NCBI GenBank assembly: GCA_963823075.1
Contig: CAWGKE010000023.1
Location: 2,418,001 to 2,482,000, forward strand
DNA: 64,000 nucleotides
Source: UBA4732 sp963823075
GTDB lineage: Bacteria > Planctomycetota > Planctomycetia > Gemmatales > Gemmataceae
Direction of reading: 5' to 3'
Shown here: piece by piece, positions 19,862 to 29,077 of the stretch
How positions within the stretch are numbered: the stretch's first letter is position 1
Layout: each line of letters starts with the position of its first letter
Notes under the pieces: model-generated
Told to the model about the DNA's origin: nothing
What the model saw: only the letters and a program-made list of their open reading frames with translations
Databases searched by the model: none
Made by a program: the position numbers and the translations under genes

Positions 19862-20401
19862 ATGACGAAGAACTGGGACCGGTCGGCCATGCGGTTCACG
19901 TCCGCCCGCTATGTGGACCGGGGGGGAATGCTCGATGCGACGTTCGAGAACGGCGATCATTTCCTCGTCCCCGTAGAGTCGGTCCTGCCGACGGCAAACC
20001 GCGATCTCACCGGGCCTCTCGGCACGGCCAACGGCGTTGTGACCTTGAGGCCGCCGGATTGGGGGAGAATGCGGATCGGCGAGACGGGCGACGTCCTCGA
20101 AGTGCCGGCGGGCGCCGCCGTCGTGGAAATCCCCTGGGACCGCATCCGCTCGGTCGCCGACCCCGAATTCCGCGCCCACTTGGCTGACCGGGCGGCCGAG
20201 CGCGCCCGGCGCATCGGCGGACGGATTCGGGCCATGCGTCTTGAGGCGGGGCTGACGCCCGCGGCGCTGGCCGAGAAAGTCGGCGTGCCGCGGGGAACCG
20301 TCGTTGACTTGGAAGCCGGGAGGATCGAACCCCGGAGCGACTTGATCGAACACGTCGCGATCACCCTGGGGCGGCAGCTGCGGGACTTTGCGGACGAGTG
20401 A
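19862..20401 (+). CDS. DUF2442-like plus XRE-type helix-turn-helix protein
   Basis: A 179-residue protein. Residues 8-45 (MRFTSARYVDRGGMLDATF and on) resemble DUF2442. Residues about 120-178 form an XRE/Cro-type helix-turn-helix (IRAMRLEAGLTPAALAEKVG, then VPRGTVVDLEAGRIEPRSD). It is likely to bind DNA and may repress its own operon with the DUF4160 gene just upstream, as in antitoxin-like regulators; that regulation is inferred. Ribosome-binding site GAGAGGAGAG lies immediately before the ATG. Confidence 0.75.
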   Translation: MTKNWDRSAMRFTSARYVDRGGMLDATFENGDHFLVPVESVLPTANRDLTGPLGTANGVVTLRPPDWGRMRIGETGDVLEVPAGAAVVEIPWDRIRSVADPEFRAHLADRAAERARRIGGRIRAMRLEAGLTPAALAEKVGVPRGTVVDLEAGRIEPRSDLIEHVAITLGRQLRDFADE

Positions 20402-20632
20402 AGTGAGGGAGCGGCAAAGAGTATATAGGATATTAAGCAATCTATAATATCCGCCCTTCTGCCCTGCCCTTTTCCGCTCCCCCTCTTTTCCAGCTACGGT
20501 GCTAAGTAAGCGCAGGGTAGTGGCCTCATTTGGCCACTACCCTGCGCCTGTTCCGTCCTTTGTTCACCGGGTTTGAGAAAGTCCCCCTTAAAGGGTTAGG
20601 CTGACGCCCCCCGCTCGCCGGATGGATGGACG
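20402..20632. terminator. Convergent intergenic region with strong hairpin
   Basis: A perfect 16-bp stem (GCGCAGGGTAGTGGCC, 20510-20525, with its complement at 20532-20547) and a 6-base loop lie between the convergent XRE gene and the small minus-strand gene, a fitting place for a bidirectional terminator. An AT-rich inverted pair GGATATTA/TAATATCC stands at 20430-20455. At 20598-20620 there is a copy of a dispersed repeat (AGGCTGACGCCC then CCGCTCGCCG), also present at 22575-22597. Confidence 0.6.
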
Positions 20633-20848
20633 TCACTCGGCGACCGGCTGCACCGCCTCGTTGAGCGGCGGCCATTCCTTGTCGATGCCTTCCTCCTCGA
20701 TCTGGCGCAGCTGCGCGTCGGTGATGTCGAACTGCTTGGCGACGTGCTGGATGGACTGCGGCACGGTCATGAGGCCGAGATCCTGCGTGGTCACCAGGGC
20801 GTGAAAAATCTCCTGTTTCTGCTGTGCGGTCAAGCGTTTGGCGCGCAT
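20633..20848 (-). CDS. Small conserved-looking protein of unknown function
   Basis: A 71-residue protein with the look of a small helix-turn-helix or coiled adaptor: a basic start (MRAKRLTAQQKQEIFHALVT), then VAKQFDITDAQLRQIEEEGI, then an acidic tail. The segment around IQHVAKQFDITDAQLRQI has the spacing of a helix-turn-helix (A-x3-F-x-I-T-x2-Q), so DNA or RNA binding is possible. No family was recognised. The upstream 320 bp (20849-21172) is otherwise without a supported gene and probably carries divergent promoters toward the M20 gene. Confidence 0.6.
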   Translation of the reverse strand: MRAKRLTAQQKQEIFHALVTTQDLGLMTVPQSIQHVAKQFDITDAQLRQIEEEGIDKEWPPLNEAVQPVAE

Positions 20849-21172
20849 GGGTCACTCCTGGAATAATCAATGGTAGGTCGCGTCCTCCCACGGAACGGCA
20901 TCCGCGGCGACGGCGCGCGGTGGAGGGCAAAGGTCTCTGGCGGCAATCCACGCGGGTTGTCACGCGGAAGGGCTAGGCGCGACGGCCGGAGACGGGAACC
21001 AACGGAAGTAAGGGGGAAAAGCGGCTTCTTCCACCGGGCGAAGCCGCCTCCTCTCATTTCCTCTAGTATATGCAGAGACCCCCCCATCGTGTTATGAAAT
21101 CCGATGATTTTTCCCAAAGGCCCAGAGGCGCCGGCCGGCGCCTTCGCGGGGCCGCAGTCAGGAGCCGGCAGC

Positions 21173-22539
21173 ATGACCGCGCAACACCTTTTCCGAGCAA
21201 CGCTTTTCCCACTTGTCGTTCTGGCGCTGGTTGCGACGGCCGGTTTCGGCCTGCGCGCGAGGACGCGCCGGCGGCGCCGGTCAAGGAGCGCGTGGACGCC
21301 GTCCGGAAGCGCATCGCCGCCGAGTACGACGACCTTCTCGGCCTCTACAAACATCTGCACACCAACCCGGAATTGTCGCTTCACGAGGTCAACACGTCCG
21401 AGCGGATGGCGAAGGAGTTGAAGGCGCTGGGCTTCGACGTGACGGAGAAGGTCGGCGGCACGGGCGTCGTCGGCGTTTTCAAGAACGGCGACGGCCCGAC
21501 GGTGCTGGTGCGCACCGACATGGACGCGCTGCCGGTGGTGGAGGCGACCGACCTGCCCTACGCCAGCAAGGTGAAAGTGCGCGACGCCAATGACAACGAG
21601 GTCGGCGTGATGCACGCATGTGGGCATGACATGCACATGACTTGTTTTGCAGGCACGGCCCGCGTCCTGGTCGGGATGAAGGACCAGTGGCACGGCACAC
21701 TGGTGTTCATCGGCCAGCCGGCCGAGGAGGTCGGCCTGGGCGCCCGCGCGATGCTCAACGACGGTCTGTTCAAGCGCTTCCCGAAGCCCGACTATTGCCT
21801 GGCGCTGCACTGCGACGCCACGCGGCCGTACAACACGATCGGCTTCACGGACGGCCAGGCGCTGGCCAACGTGGACTCGGTGGACATTTTGGTTAAGGGA
21901 AAGGGCGGCCACGGCGCCGCCCCGCAAACGACGGTCGATCCCATCGTGCTGTCGGCGCGGATCATCCTGGACCTGCAAACGCTGGTGAGCCGGGAGACGA
22001 ACCCGACCGACCCGGCCGTGGTGACGGTCGGCTCCATCCACGCCGGCAGCAAGCACAACATCATCCCGAGCGAAGCCAAGATGCAGCTGACGGTGCGCAG
22101 CACGAAGGACTCGGTGCGCAAGCACCTGCTGGAGGGGATCGTGCGGATCGCCAAGGCGGATGCGGAGGGCGCCGGGGCGCCGGAGCCGGTCGTCACGTTC
22201 GACGAGCAGGGATTCACGCCGGCGCTGGTCAACGACTCGAAGCTGACGCAGAAGACCGTGGCGATGTTCAAGGACGTTTTCGGAGAGGACCGGGTGCAGG
22301 AGCGGGGGCCGGTCATGGGCGGCGAAGACTTCAGCCGTTACGGCAAGGAGGGCGTGCCGATCTTCCTGTTCTGGCTGGGCACGGTCCCGCCGGATCGCGT
22401 GGCGGAGGCGACGAAGGACGAGACGAAGATGCTGCCGTCGCTGCACTCGGACCAGTATCACCCGATCCCGGAGCCGACCATCAAGACGGGAGTATTGGCC
22501 ATGAGCATGGCGGTGATGAATCTGATGCAAAAGCCGTGA
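21173..22539 (+). CDS. M20-family amidohydrolase with signal peptide (frame broken after signal)
   Basis: A zinc amidohydrolase of the M20D/AmhX-IAA-amidohydrolase type that cleaves N-acyl amino acids or related amides. ATG 21173, with AGGAG upstream, gives MTAQHLFRATLFPLVVLALV, a signal peptide. The frame then shifts near 21252-21260 (CGCGCGAGG), and the body begins APVKERVDAVRKRIAAEYDD. Catalytic and metal residues are visible: RTDMDALPV, HACGHDMHMT, GQPAEEVGLGA, MGGEDFSRYG and a final H in LHSDQYHP. The shift is probably an assembly indel. The protein should be exported. Confidence 0.85.
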
Positions 22540-22614
22540 TACATGATCTGGTGGATCGTGCATTTGAAAGGGGCAGGCTGACGCCCACCGCTCGCCGCCT
22601 GGTAGCATGAAGAC

Positions 22615-23646
22615 ATGGACCCGCTGGAACCGCGCCTGAAACGGCACGGCCGCGCCCTCGGCTTCGACCTCGTCGGCGTCGCCCCCGCGGCGCCGGCCGA
22701 CGGCTTCGACCGGCTGCGCGACTGGCTCGACCGCGGTTATGCGGGCGAAATGACCTACATGCACCGGCACGCCGACGCCCGCCGCCATCCGGCTTCCGTC
22801 CTGCCGGAAGTGCGCAGCGTCGTCATGCTCGGCATGAATTACCACCCCGGTCGGGACGAAAATGACGAGGGGCAGTGCGGCCGCGTGGCCCGCTACGGCC
22901 GCGGCGCCGATTACCACGACGTGCTGCGCGAGCGGCTGAACCGGCTGCTGGCCTGGCTGCAGTCCGAGCTTCCCGGCTGCGTCGGCCGTGGCGTCGTGGA
23001 CACGGCGCCGCTGCTGGAGCGCGATTTCGCCCGCCGGGCCGGCCTCGGCTGGTTCGGCAAGAACACGCTGCTGCTGAATAAACGCCTCGGCAGCTACTTC
23101 TTTCTCGCCGCCCTGCTCGTCGATGCGGAGCTGCGGCCGGACGCCCCGTTTGAGCATCGGCATTGCGGCACGTGCACCGCCTGCCTCGACGCCTGCCCGA
23201 CGGAAGCGTTCGTCGGCCCCGGCGTGCTCGACTCGCGCCGCTGCATCAGCTACCTGACCATCGAATTGAAGGGCGCCGTCCCGCCGGAGCTGCGGCGCGG
23301 GATCGGCGACTGGCTGTTCGGATGCGACATTTGCCAGGAGGTATGTCCGTGGAACCGCAGGGCGCCGGCCGCGACGGAGCCGGCGCTGCGGCCGCGTCTG
23401 GAGCTGGAATCGGTCGATCCGATTGAACTGCTGGGGTTGGACGAAGAGGAGTTCCGCCGGCGGTTCCGCGGCACGGCGTTGATGCGGAGCAAGCGGCGCG
23501 GCCTGCTGCGCAACGCGGCGCTGGTGCTGGGCAACGTCGGCGACGAGCGGGCGTTGCCGGCGCTGCGGCGCGCTCTCGACGATCCCGATCCGATCGTGCG
23601 CGAGGCGGCGGCGTGGGCGATTGCGGAGATTGAAACTCGGCGTTAA
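22615..23646 (+). CDS. queG: Epoxyqueuosine reductase QueG
   Basis: A 343-residue cobalamin- and iron-sulfur-dependent enzyme that reduces epoxyqueuosine to queuosine in tRNA wobble positions. The N-terminal domain shows GFDLVGVAPA, VVMLGMNYHPGRD and the GWFGKNTLLL motif. Two 4Fe-4S cluster motifs follow: CGTCTACLDACP near residue 183 and CDICQEVCPWN near 240. The end (about 300-343) is the HEAT-like tail found in QueG (ALPALRRALDDPDPIVREAA). Length and motifs match the family fully. The upstream 75 bp includes the dispersed repeat at 22575-22597. Confidence 0.96.
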   Translation: MDPLEPRLKRHGRALGFDLVGVAPAAPADGFDRLRDWLDRGYAGEMTYMHRHADARRHPASVLPEVRSVVMLGMNYHPGRDENDEGQCGRVARYGRGADYHDVLRERLNRLLAWLQSELPGCVGRGVVDTAPLLERDFARRAGLGWFGKNTLLLNKRLGSYFFLAALLVDAELRPDAPFEHRHCGTCTACLDACPTEAFVGPGVLDSRRCISYLTIELKGAVPPELRRGIGDWLFGCDICQEVCPWNRRAPAATEPALRPRLELESVDPIELLGLDEEEFRRRFRGTALMRSKRRGLLRNAALVLGNVGDERALPALRRALDDPDPIVREAAAWAIAEIETRR

Positions 23647-23651
23647 CGCCC

Positions 23652-25772
23652 TCAATGCACCTCCGCCGTCGCCTGCGAACCCTTCTTGTGCTTCTCCCAG
23701 TCCTCCAGGCTGCCGGCCAGCTGCTCGACGGCCCGGCGCGTCTCGTGCAGCGTCGCCCCCGGTTTCAGCGGTTCGCCGGCCAGCAGGTAGATCCGCCGGC
23801 CCTTGCCCGGCTCCTTTTCCCAGCGGTCCACGCGAACCGGCAGCACCAGCGCCGACCGCTCCGGGCCGGCCTTCTCCAGCAGCCTTTCCAGCCAGCCCGG
23901 CGGGTACGGGCCGTCCAGCGGCACGCCGACCACCTCTTTCCGGTCCAGCGCCGCCTCCGCTCTGCTCGCCGCCTCGTCCCAGTCCACCGGCCTCGCCTCG
24001 CGCACCACGGCCAGCATGTCCCGCCGCGCCAGCTTCCGCGCGAACCACGACAACTTCTCGTCGCCGGCCGCATGGACCAGGACGAACCGCGTGGTGCGAT
24101 CCGTCGCGCTCAGCACGCTCAGGCACTCGTCGAGATCGGCGGCGTTCGTCGCCAGGATCACGGGGCCGCTCGTCGGCAGCCGGTCCATGCCGGCCACTTC
24201 CAGGCCGTACCGCCGCTGCCGCCGGAACCACAGCAGCGTCCGCAAGAACAGGTCCGGCAACTGGCTTCGCAGGGCGAAGAACGTCAGCAGCGTCATCACC
24301 GCCACGCTGAAGAACAAGAGCGATGGAAGCCGCCGTTGATCGTAAACCGGCCTTTGCGGCTCATTCGCCGGCCGCAGGTGGTAATGGGTCGTCCCCTCCG
24401 GCAGCTCGTAGGTGGCGACCGTCACCTCCTCGCCTTGCTTCAGGCTGGTCCGCACCGGGTCGATCAGCGCGCTTGTGCTGGCCTTCAGGCGCTCGCCGCC
24501 CACCTGCACCGACGTCGGGCGGTCTCGTTCCCCTTCCGGCAGCACTACGCCCAGCGGCCCCGTGAAAACGTCTTCGGTATGCAGCTGCGGTGCGAGGCCG
24601 GAAACGACGGCCGCCTGGGACATCAGCCAGAAAAGCACGGTCGCCGCGATGGCCCCGGTGACGTTGAGGAAGTTGCTGGTCGCCACCCAGTCGCCCTTGC
24701 TGGTCTTCGGCGCCCGGTGCTGCAACAGCGCGTACAGCGGCACGAGGTAGAAGCCGGTGAACAGGCCGATCAGGACGATGCAGACGATCAGTCCCGGCAC
24801 GTATCCCAGCAAGAAGGCGGCGGCGCCCGCCGCGATCGCCATGCCGAACGAGCCGATCGGCACCAGGCCCACCTCGACTTTGCCGCCCGACAGGTAGCCC
24901 ACCAGCGGGCTGCCCACGCCGATGCCGACCGCCACCATGCCGACCACGAGGCTCACGTCCTGGTCCTTCCAGCGCGGCGCCTGGCACTCGCCGAACATGT
25001 AGACCGTGGAGCGCATGAAGGCGACGATGAAGGTGAAGAACGCGATGCCGATGATCGACAGTACCATCGGCCGCGACCGGAGCATCTGGCCGATGTTGCC
25101 GATCAGCGGCTTGTAGACGTAAGGGGGGAAAGGGCGACCGGGGTTGGCGGCGGGCATCCGGCGAATCAGCAGGCTGGCCAGCAGGCCCAGCACGGCCAGA
25201 CCGACCAGGACGAGCCCGATGACGTATTCACGGCCGTCGCAAGAATCCGACAGGACGCCGCCGAAGACCGTGCCGAGGATGACGGCTAAAAAGGAGAGCG
25301 ATTCGAGGATGCCGTTGCCGCGCGACAGCATTTGCGGCTGGAGGATCTCCGGCATGGCGCCGTACTTGGCCGGCACGAAGAAGGCGCTGTGCAGGCCCAT
25401 GCCGAAGACGGCGGCCGTCACCACCCACGGACCGGCGGCGGGAAACCACCCGCGGCCCATCCAGAAGCCGGCCAGGGCGACGAGCGTAATTCCTATTTCA
25501 ACGACCTTCCATAGGACTAGAGCGTCGCGCTTGCTGTAGCGGTCGGCCAACCAGCCGGCCATCGTGCAGAAGATGGCCCAGGGGGCGTAATAGAGGACCA
25601 TCATCAGCGAGATGGCCTCTTTCTCGCCCATCACCGCGGTCTTGATGGCGAAGAACATGGCCGAGGCGTTGATGGCCTGGTCGTTGAAGGCGGCGAGGAA
25701 CTGCGCCCCCAGGAGGCCGATGAAGGTGCGCGACCAGAGCCTGTCGGCGGGTTGAAACGAGGCCATGACCAT
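23652..25772 (-). CDS. MFS transporter fused to acyltransferase-like domain (LplT-PlsC type)
   Basis: A protein of about 706 residues. The first 430 residues form a 12-helix MFS carrier with GLLGAQFLAAFNDQAINASA, close to the lysophospholipid flippase LplT. The C-terminal region (about 540-706) aligns in layout with PlsC-type acyltransferases (GPVILATNAADLDECLSVL), as in LplT-Aas fusions that import and reacylate lysophospholipids. However, the acyltransferase HX4D motif is absent at the expected place (NAADLDE), so this domain may be inactive. Start 25772 or 25766 is uncertain; no strong ribosome-binding site is visible. It converges with queG. Confidence 0.75.
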   Translation of the reverse strand: MVMASFQPADRLWSRTFIGLLGAQFLAAFNDQAINASAMFFAIKTAVMGEKEAISLMMVLYYAPWAIFCTMAGWLADRYSKRDALVLWKVVEIGITLVALAGFWMGRGWFPAAGPWVVTAAVFGMGLHSAFFVPAKYGAMPEILQPQMLSRGNGILESLSFLAVILGTVFGGVLSDSCDGREYVIGLVLVGLAVLGLLASLLIRRMPAANPGRPFPPYVYKPLIGNIGQMLRSRPMVLSIIGIAFFTFIVAFMRSTVYMFGECQAPRWKDQDVSLVVGMVAVGIGVGSPLVGYLSGGKVEVGLVPIGSFGMAIAAGAAAFLLGYVPGLIVCIVLIGLFTGFYLVPLYALLQHRAPKTSKGDWVATSNFLNVTGAIAATVLFWLMSQAAVVSGLAPQLHTEDVFTGPLGVVLPEGERDRPTSVQVGGERLKASTSALIDPVRTSLKQGEEVTVATYELPEGTTHYHLRPANEPQRPVYDQRRLPSLLFFSVAVMTLLTFFALRSQLPDLFLRTLLWFRRQRRYGLEVAGMDRLPTSGPVILATNAADLDECLSVLSATDRTTRFVLVHAAGDEKLSWFARKLARRDMLAVVREARPVDWDEAASRAEAALDRKEVVGVPLDGPYPPGWLERLLEKAGPERSALVLPVRVDRWEKEPGKGRRIYLLAGEPLKPGATLHETRRAVEQLAGSLEDWEKHKKGSQATAEVH

Positions 25773-25953
25773 CCCGGAGCGTGGACGCCAATGGAGGTCG
25801 GCCGGCGGCCCATGCCGTCGGCCGCAAAGCGGTACTATATGACATTGATAGGCGGACGGCGCCGCCCTCCGGTCGCGTTTCCTCGTTGCTCTCCGCCCCC
25901 CGTCTCTGGTAACGTAGGAACACGGGGAAGGTTCACGGTTGCGAGGTACAGCC

Positions 25954-27257
25954 ATGTCCTGGAATCAAGGGATGCCGCGGGCCGCGGCGGCGCCGGCCTG
26001 GCGCTGGGCCTGATCCTGTCGTCCGCCGCAGCGTCGCGGGCGGCGGACCCCGTGTCCACGTCCACCCCCACCGCGCCCACGATCAACGAGGTCGGAGGCA
26101 AGGGCCTCAAGGATTGGATCGCCGACCTCAAGCACACCGACCCGAGCGTGCGCGAGGAGGCCATCCGCGCCATTCCCCTCTTCGGCGCCGCCGCCAGCGA
26201 GGCGGTGCCCGCGCTGGTGGAACACGTCAACGACATCGACGAAAGCCCCCGGGCCAAGGCAATCCTCACCCTCGGCGGGCTCAAGATCGACGACAAGGAT
26301 CGCGCCAAGGTCATCGAGGCCCTCGGCAAGCGGCTCGAGATCGAGAGCCAGGGACCCATCCGTTACGACCTGGCTTTGGTGCTGCTCGGATTCGGCAAGG
26401 ATGCGAAGCCGGCGCTGTCCGGCCTGCTGCACTGCGCCGCGGACCCGTCTTGCTTCGAGGTCCGCCGCATCTGCCTCGCCGGCGTCGTCGCGGCCGGCCA
26501 GACGGACAACGGCCCCGACCCGCGCGCCACGCACGCCCTCATCAACGCCCTCATCGACGAGCGCGCCGCCGCCGTCCGTCTCCAGGCGGTCATGGGCCTG
26601 GCCCAGATGGGCAAGTCCGCCGACCCCGCCTTGCTGGCCCACGAAGTGCAAGTGGTCCGCACCATGATGAGGGACCGCGACAAAACGGTGGTCATTTGGG
26701 CGCACGTCAGCACGATGGCCCTGGACAAGCTCGACGACGAAGACGTCAAGTACCTGATCACTTTCGCCAAGCCGGGCGAGCTGGAGCGCTATCGCCTCCA
26801 GGCCATCGTCGCGCTGGGCGTGGTCGGCGCGAAGGAAAAGAAGGTCGTGCCTACCCTGGTCGATTTGCTGTCGGAGAAAGACTCCCCCGTCATCGTCGCC
26901 GCCGCCTGCGCGGCGCTGGGCGGCATCGGCGATCCGGGGGAGAAGGCGGAGGCGGCCCTGATCGCCGTCAGCAAGGACGAAAAGCTCGACGAACCGGTTC
27001 GCTTCCAGGCCATCTACGCGCTCGCCTCGATCAGCGCCAAGAGCAAGTCGGCGATTCCGGCGCTGATCGAACTGCTGGCGGACAAGGACCCCAACGTGAT
27101 CCTGACGGCCATCCAGGCGCTGGGCGCCCTGCAGGAGCCGGGAGCGCCGGCCGAACAGGCCATCACGGATCTGGTCCATAACAAGGACAAACCCGAGTCG
27201 GTTCGCAAGTACGCCGAAAAGATCCTGGAATTGATGACGAAACCCAAGGGGAAGTAG
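25954..27257 (+). CDS. Exported HEAT-repeat protein 1 (frame break in signal peptide)
   Basis: A secreted HEAT-repeat scaffold of about 430 residues. The body has some ten helical repeats such as DPSVREEAIRAIPLFGAAAS and RFQAIYALASISAKSKSAIP. The ATG at 25954 follows GAGG by 8 bases but enters a different frame from the hydrophobic segment GLALGLILSSAAASRAADP that should be its signal peptide. One missing or extra base near 25970-25990 would join them. The likely role is a protein-protein scaffold in the periplasm. It is followed 71 bp later by a second HEAT protein, suggesting an operon. Confidence 0.7.
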
Positions 27258-27328
27258 GTGAATCGCTTAGCCGCGACCCGAAGGGGAGCGCTCCGTTGCG
27301 CGTCGCGGCTAAACAGAGACCCTTAACC

Positions 27329-29004
27329 ATGCGTCGCGCCATCCTGCTGACCTTCGTCGCATCGGCTGTCCTGGGAACGGCCCACGGCCAAACGTTCCTC
27401 AACCGGCCGATGGCCGACTGGTTGAACGATCTGAACGACCCCAACGTGGACGTGCGCCGTGGAGCGGCGTTCGCGCTGGGCAAGATCGGGGCGCAAGGCG
27501 ACGCGGCGAAGGTCGTCGATGCGCTGACGCGGCGCCTGAGCGATCCGCGGGAGGACGCGGTCGTGAAAGACTTCGCCGCTTCCGGGCTGGGCGACGTGAT
27601 GACCGCCCTCGGCCCGCAGAGCGTCGCCTACTGGGCCAACACCGGCCCTGCTCTGCAACAGGCCCTCAAGGACAAGGCGCCGGCCGTCCGCCGCAGCGCC
27701 GCCTGCGGCCTGGGCGCGTTCGGCGAAGCGGCCGCCCCGGCGCGCGACGATCTCATCGCCGCCCTCGGCGATTCGGCCGCGATCGTGCGGCAAAACGCCG
27801 CGTGGCGCTCGGCAAGCTCGGCAAGGAGACGGGCCAGGACGGCGTCGCCCAATTGCGCGGCTTGCTCACGGACGACGACCCGCTCGTCCGCCGCGACGCC
27901 CTGCACGCCCTGGGAGAGATCGGCAACCCGACCGCCCATTCCGCCGTGTCGGCCATGATGAAGACGGCCAGCGCCGAGAAAGACGCCAAAGACGCCGTGG
28001 TGCGCAAGGCGGCGGTGGAGGCGCTGTCGAAGCTCGTTGGGCCGGACGACCGGGCCGACGCCTCCGCGCTCTACCCGCTGCTCAAGGACAAGGATTCCGA
28101 GACGCGCTACAACGCCGCCATCGTGCTGGGGATGATCGGCGGTCCCGAGGCGCGGGAGGCGCTGCCGACGCTGCGCCTGGCTCTCAATGATGAAGATCCG
28201 CACTTCCAGGAGCTGGCCGCCGCGGCGATCGGCGGACTCGGCAAGGACGGGGCGCCGGCCGTGGACGACCTCGGCAAGGCGCTGACGGAGGCCAAGGCGC
28301 CGGAGGTGCGGCGCAACGCGGCCCTGTCGCTGGAGAGCATCGGGCCGGCCGCGCAGAAGGCCATTCCGCAGCTCATTCAGGCCCTGCGCTACAGCGATGC
28401 GGAAGCCGACTCCCGGTATAACGCGGTTCGCCCCTACGTCGCCGAGGCCCTGGCCAAGATCCAGTACCTCGACCGCGAGCCGTACCCGGGCGCCGAGGCG
28501 GAGGTCGTCGCCGCGGTGCTGCCGATCATTCGGGCCGACCCCGACCCCGAGGTGCGGCAACGCTGCATCTGGTCCCTCTACAACATACAGAACCTTGACA
28601 AGTACAAAATCACGCCCGTCCTGACCAGCGTACTCAGCGAAACCGACCCGGACACGGCCCTGGTGCGGTACGAAGCCGCCCGCGTGCTGGCGCGCCGCCT
28701 CGCCGAGAACGCCCCGGACAAGACGACGGACGTGCTGCTGGACATGCTCACCAATAAGGATCTGGTTCAGTTCAATGGGACCGGCGCCAAGGCCAACGGC
28801 GTCGGCGGCGAGGGGGCGGGCGGCAAGACGACGGTGAACGTGGACCAGGGCGGCGACGCGCGATGGATGGCCGCCCAGGCGCTGGGCTGGCTGCGCGGCA
28901 AGGCCAACCGGCCCGACGTACTCAAGGCGCTCCAGGACGCCAAGCAGGACAAGGACGCCAAGCTGCACCAGGAAGCGACCGATGCGCTGAACGCGATCAA
29001 GTGA
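27329..29004 (+). CDS. Exported HEAT-repeat protein 2 (frame broken)
   Basis: Begins MRRAILLTFVASAVLGTAHG, a clean signal peptide, followed by MADWLNDLNDPNVDVRRGAA and further HEAT units to 29004 (about 558 residues). Near 27800 the frame breaks at GCCGCGTGGCG; adding one base rejoins IVRQNAA with VALGKLGKETG. The repeat unit is about 37 residues with the D-P-x-V-R-x-x-A signature. A glycine-rich insert (GVGGEGAGGKTTVN) stands near the end. It is probably periplasmic and paired with the preceding HEAT protein; no catalytic domain was seen. Confidence 0.8.
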
Positions 29005-29007
29005 AAT

Positions 29008-29063
29008 GATGAACGATGAACGATGAATCAAGAATGTCTTTGATTCATCGTTCATCATTCATC
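29008..29063. repeat. Heptamer inverted-repeat element (GATGAAC type)
   Basis: Three GATGAA(C/T) heptamers at 29008-29030 face an inverted set at 29041-29063 with one mismatch in 23 bases. It begins just after the stop of the HEAT gene (TGA 29002-29004) and ends shortly before the topA stop, so it lies between convergent genes. It is closely related to 13757-13825. Confidence 0.85.
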
Positions 29064-29077
29064 GTTCATCACTTTCG

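Noticed and set aside
20830..24231. 1133-codon minus-strand frame
   Set aside because: Antisense to the M20 gene and queG with histidine/arginine-rich composition; a shadow of GC-rich codon use.
25752..25953. Longer N-terminus for HEAT protein 1
   Set aside because: The upstream frame overlaps the divergent MFS gene start and lacks a ribosome-binding site; the ATG at 25954 with one frame correction gives a plausible signal peptide.
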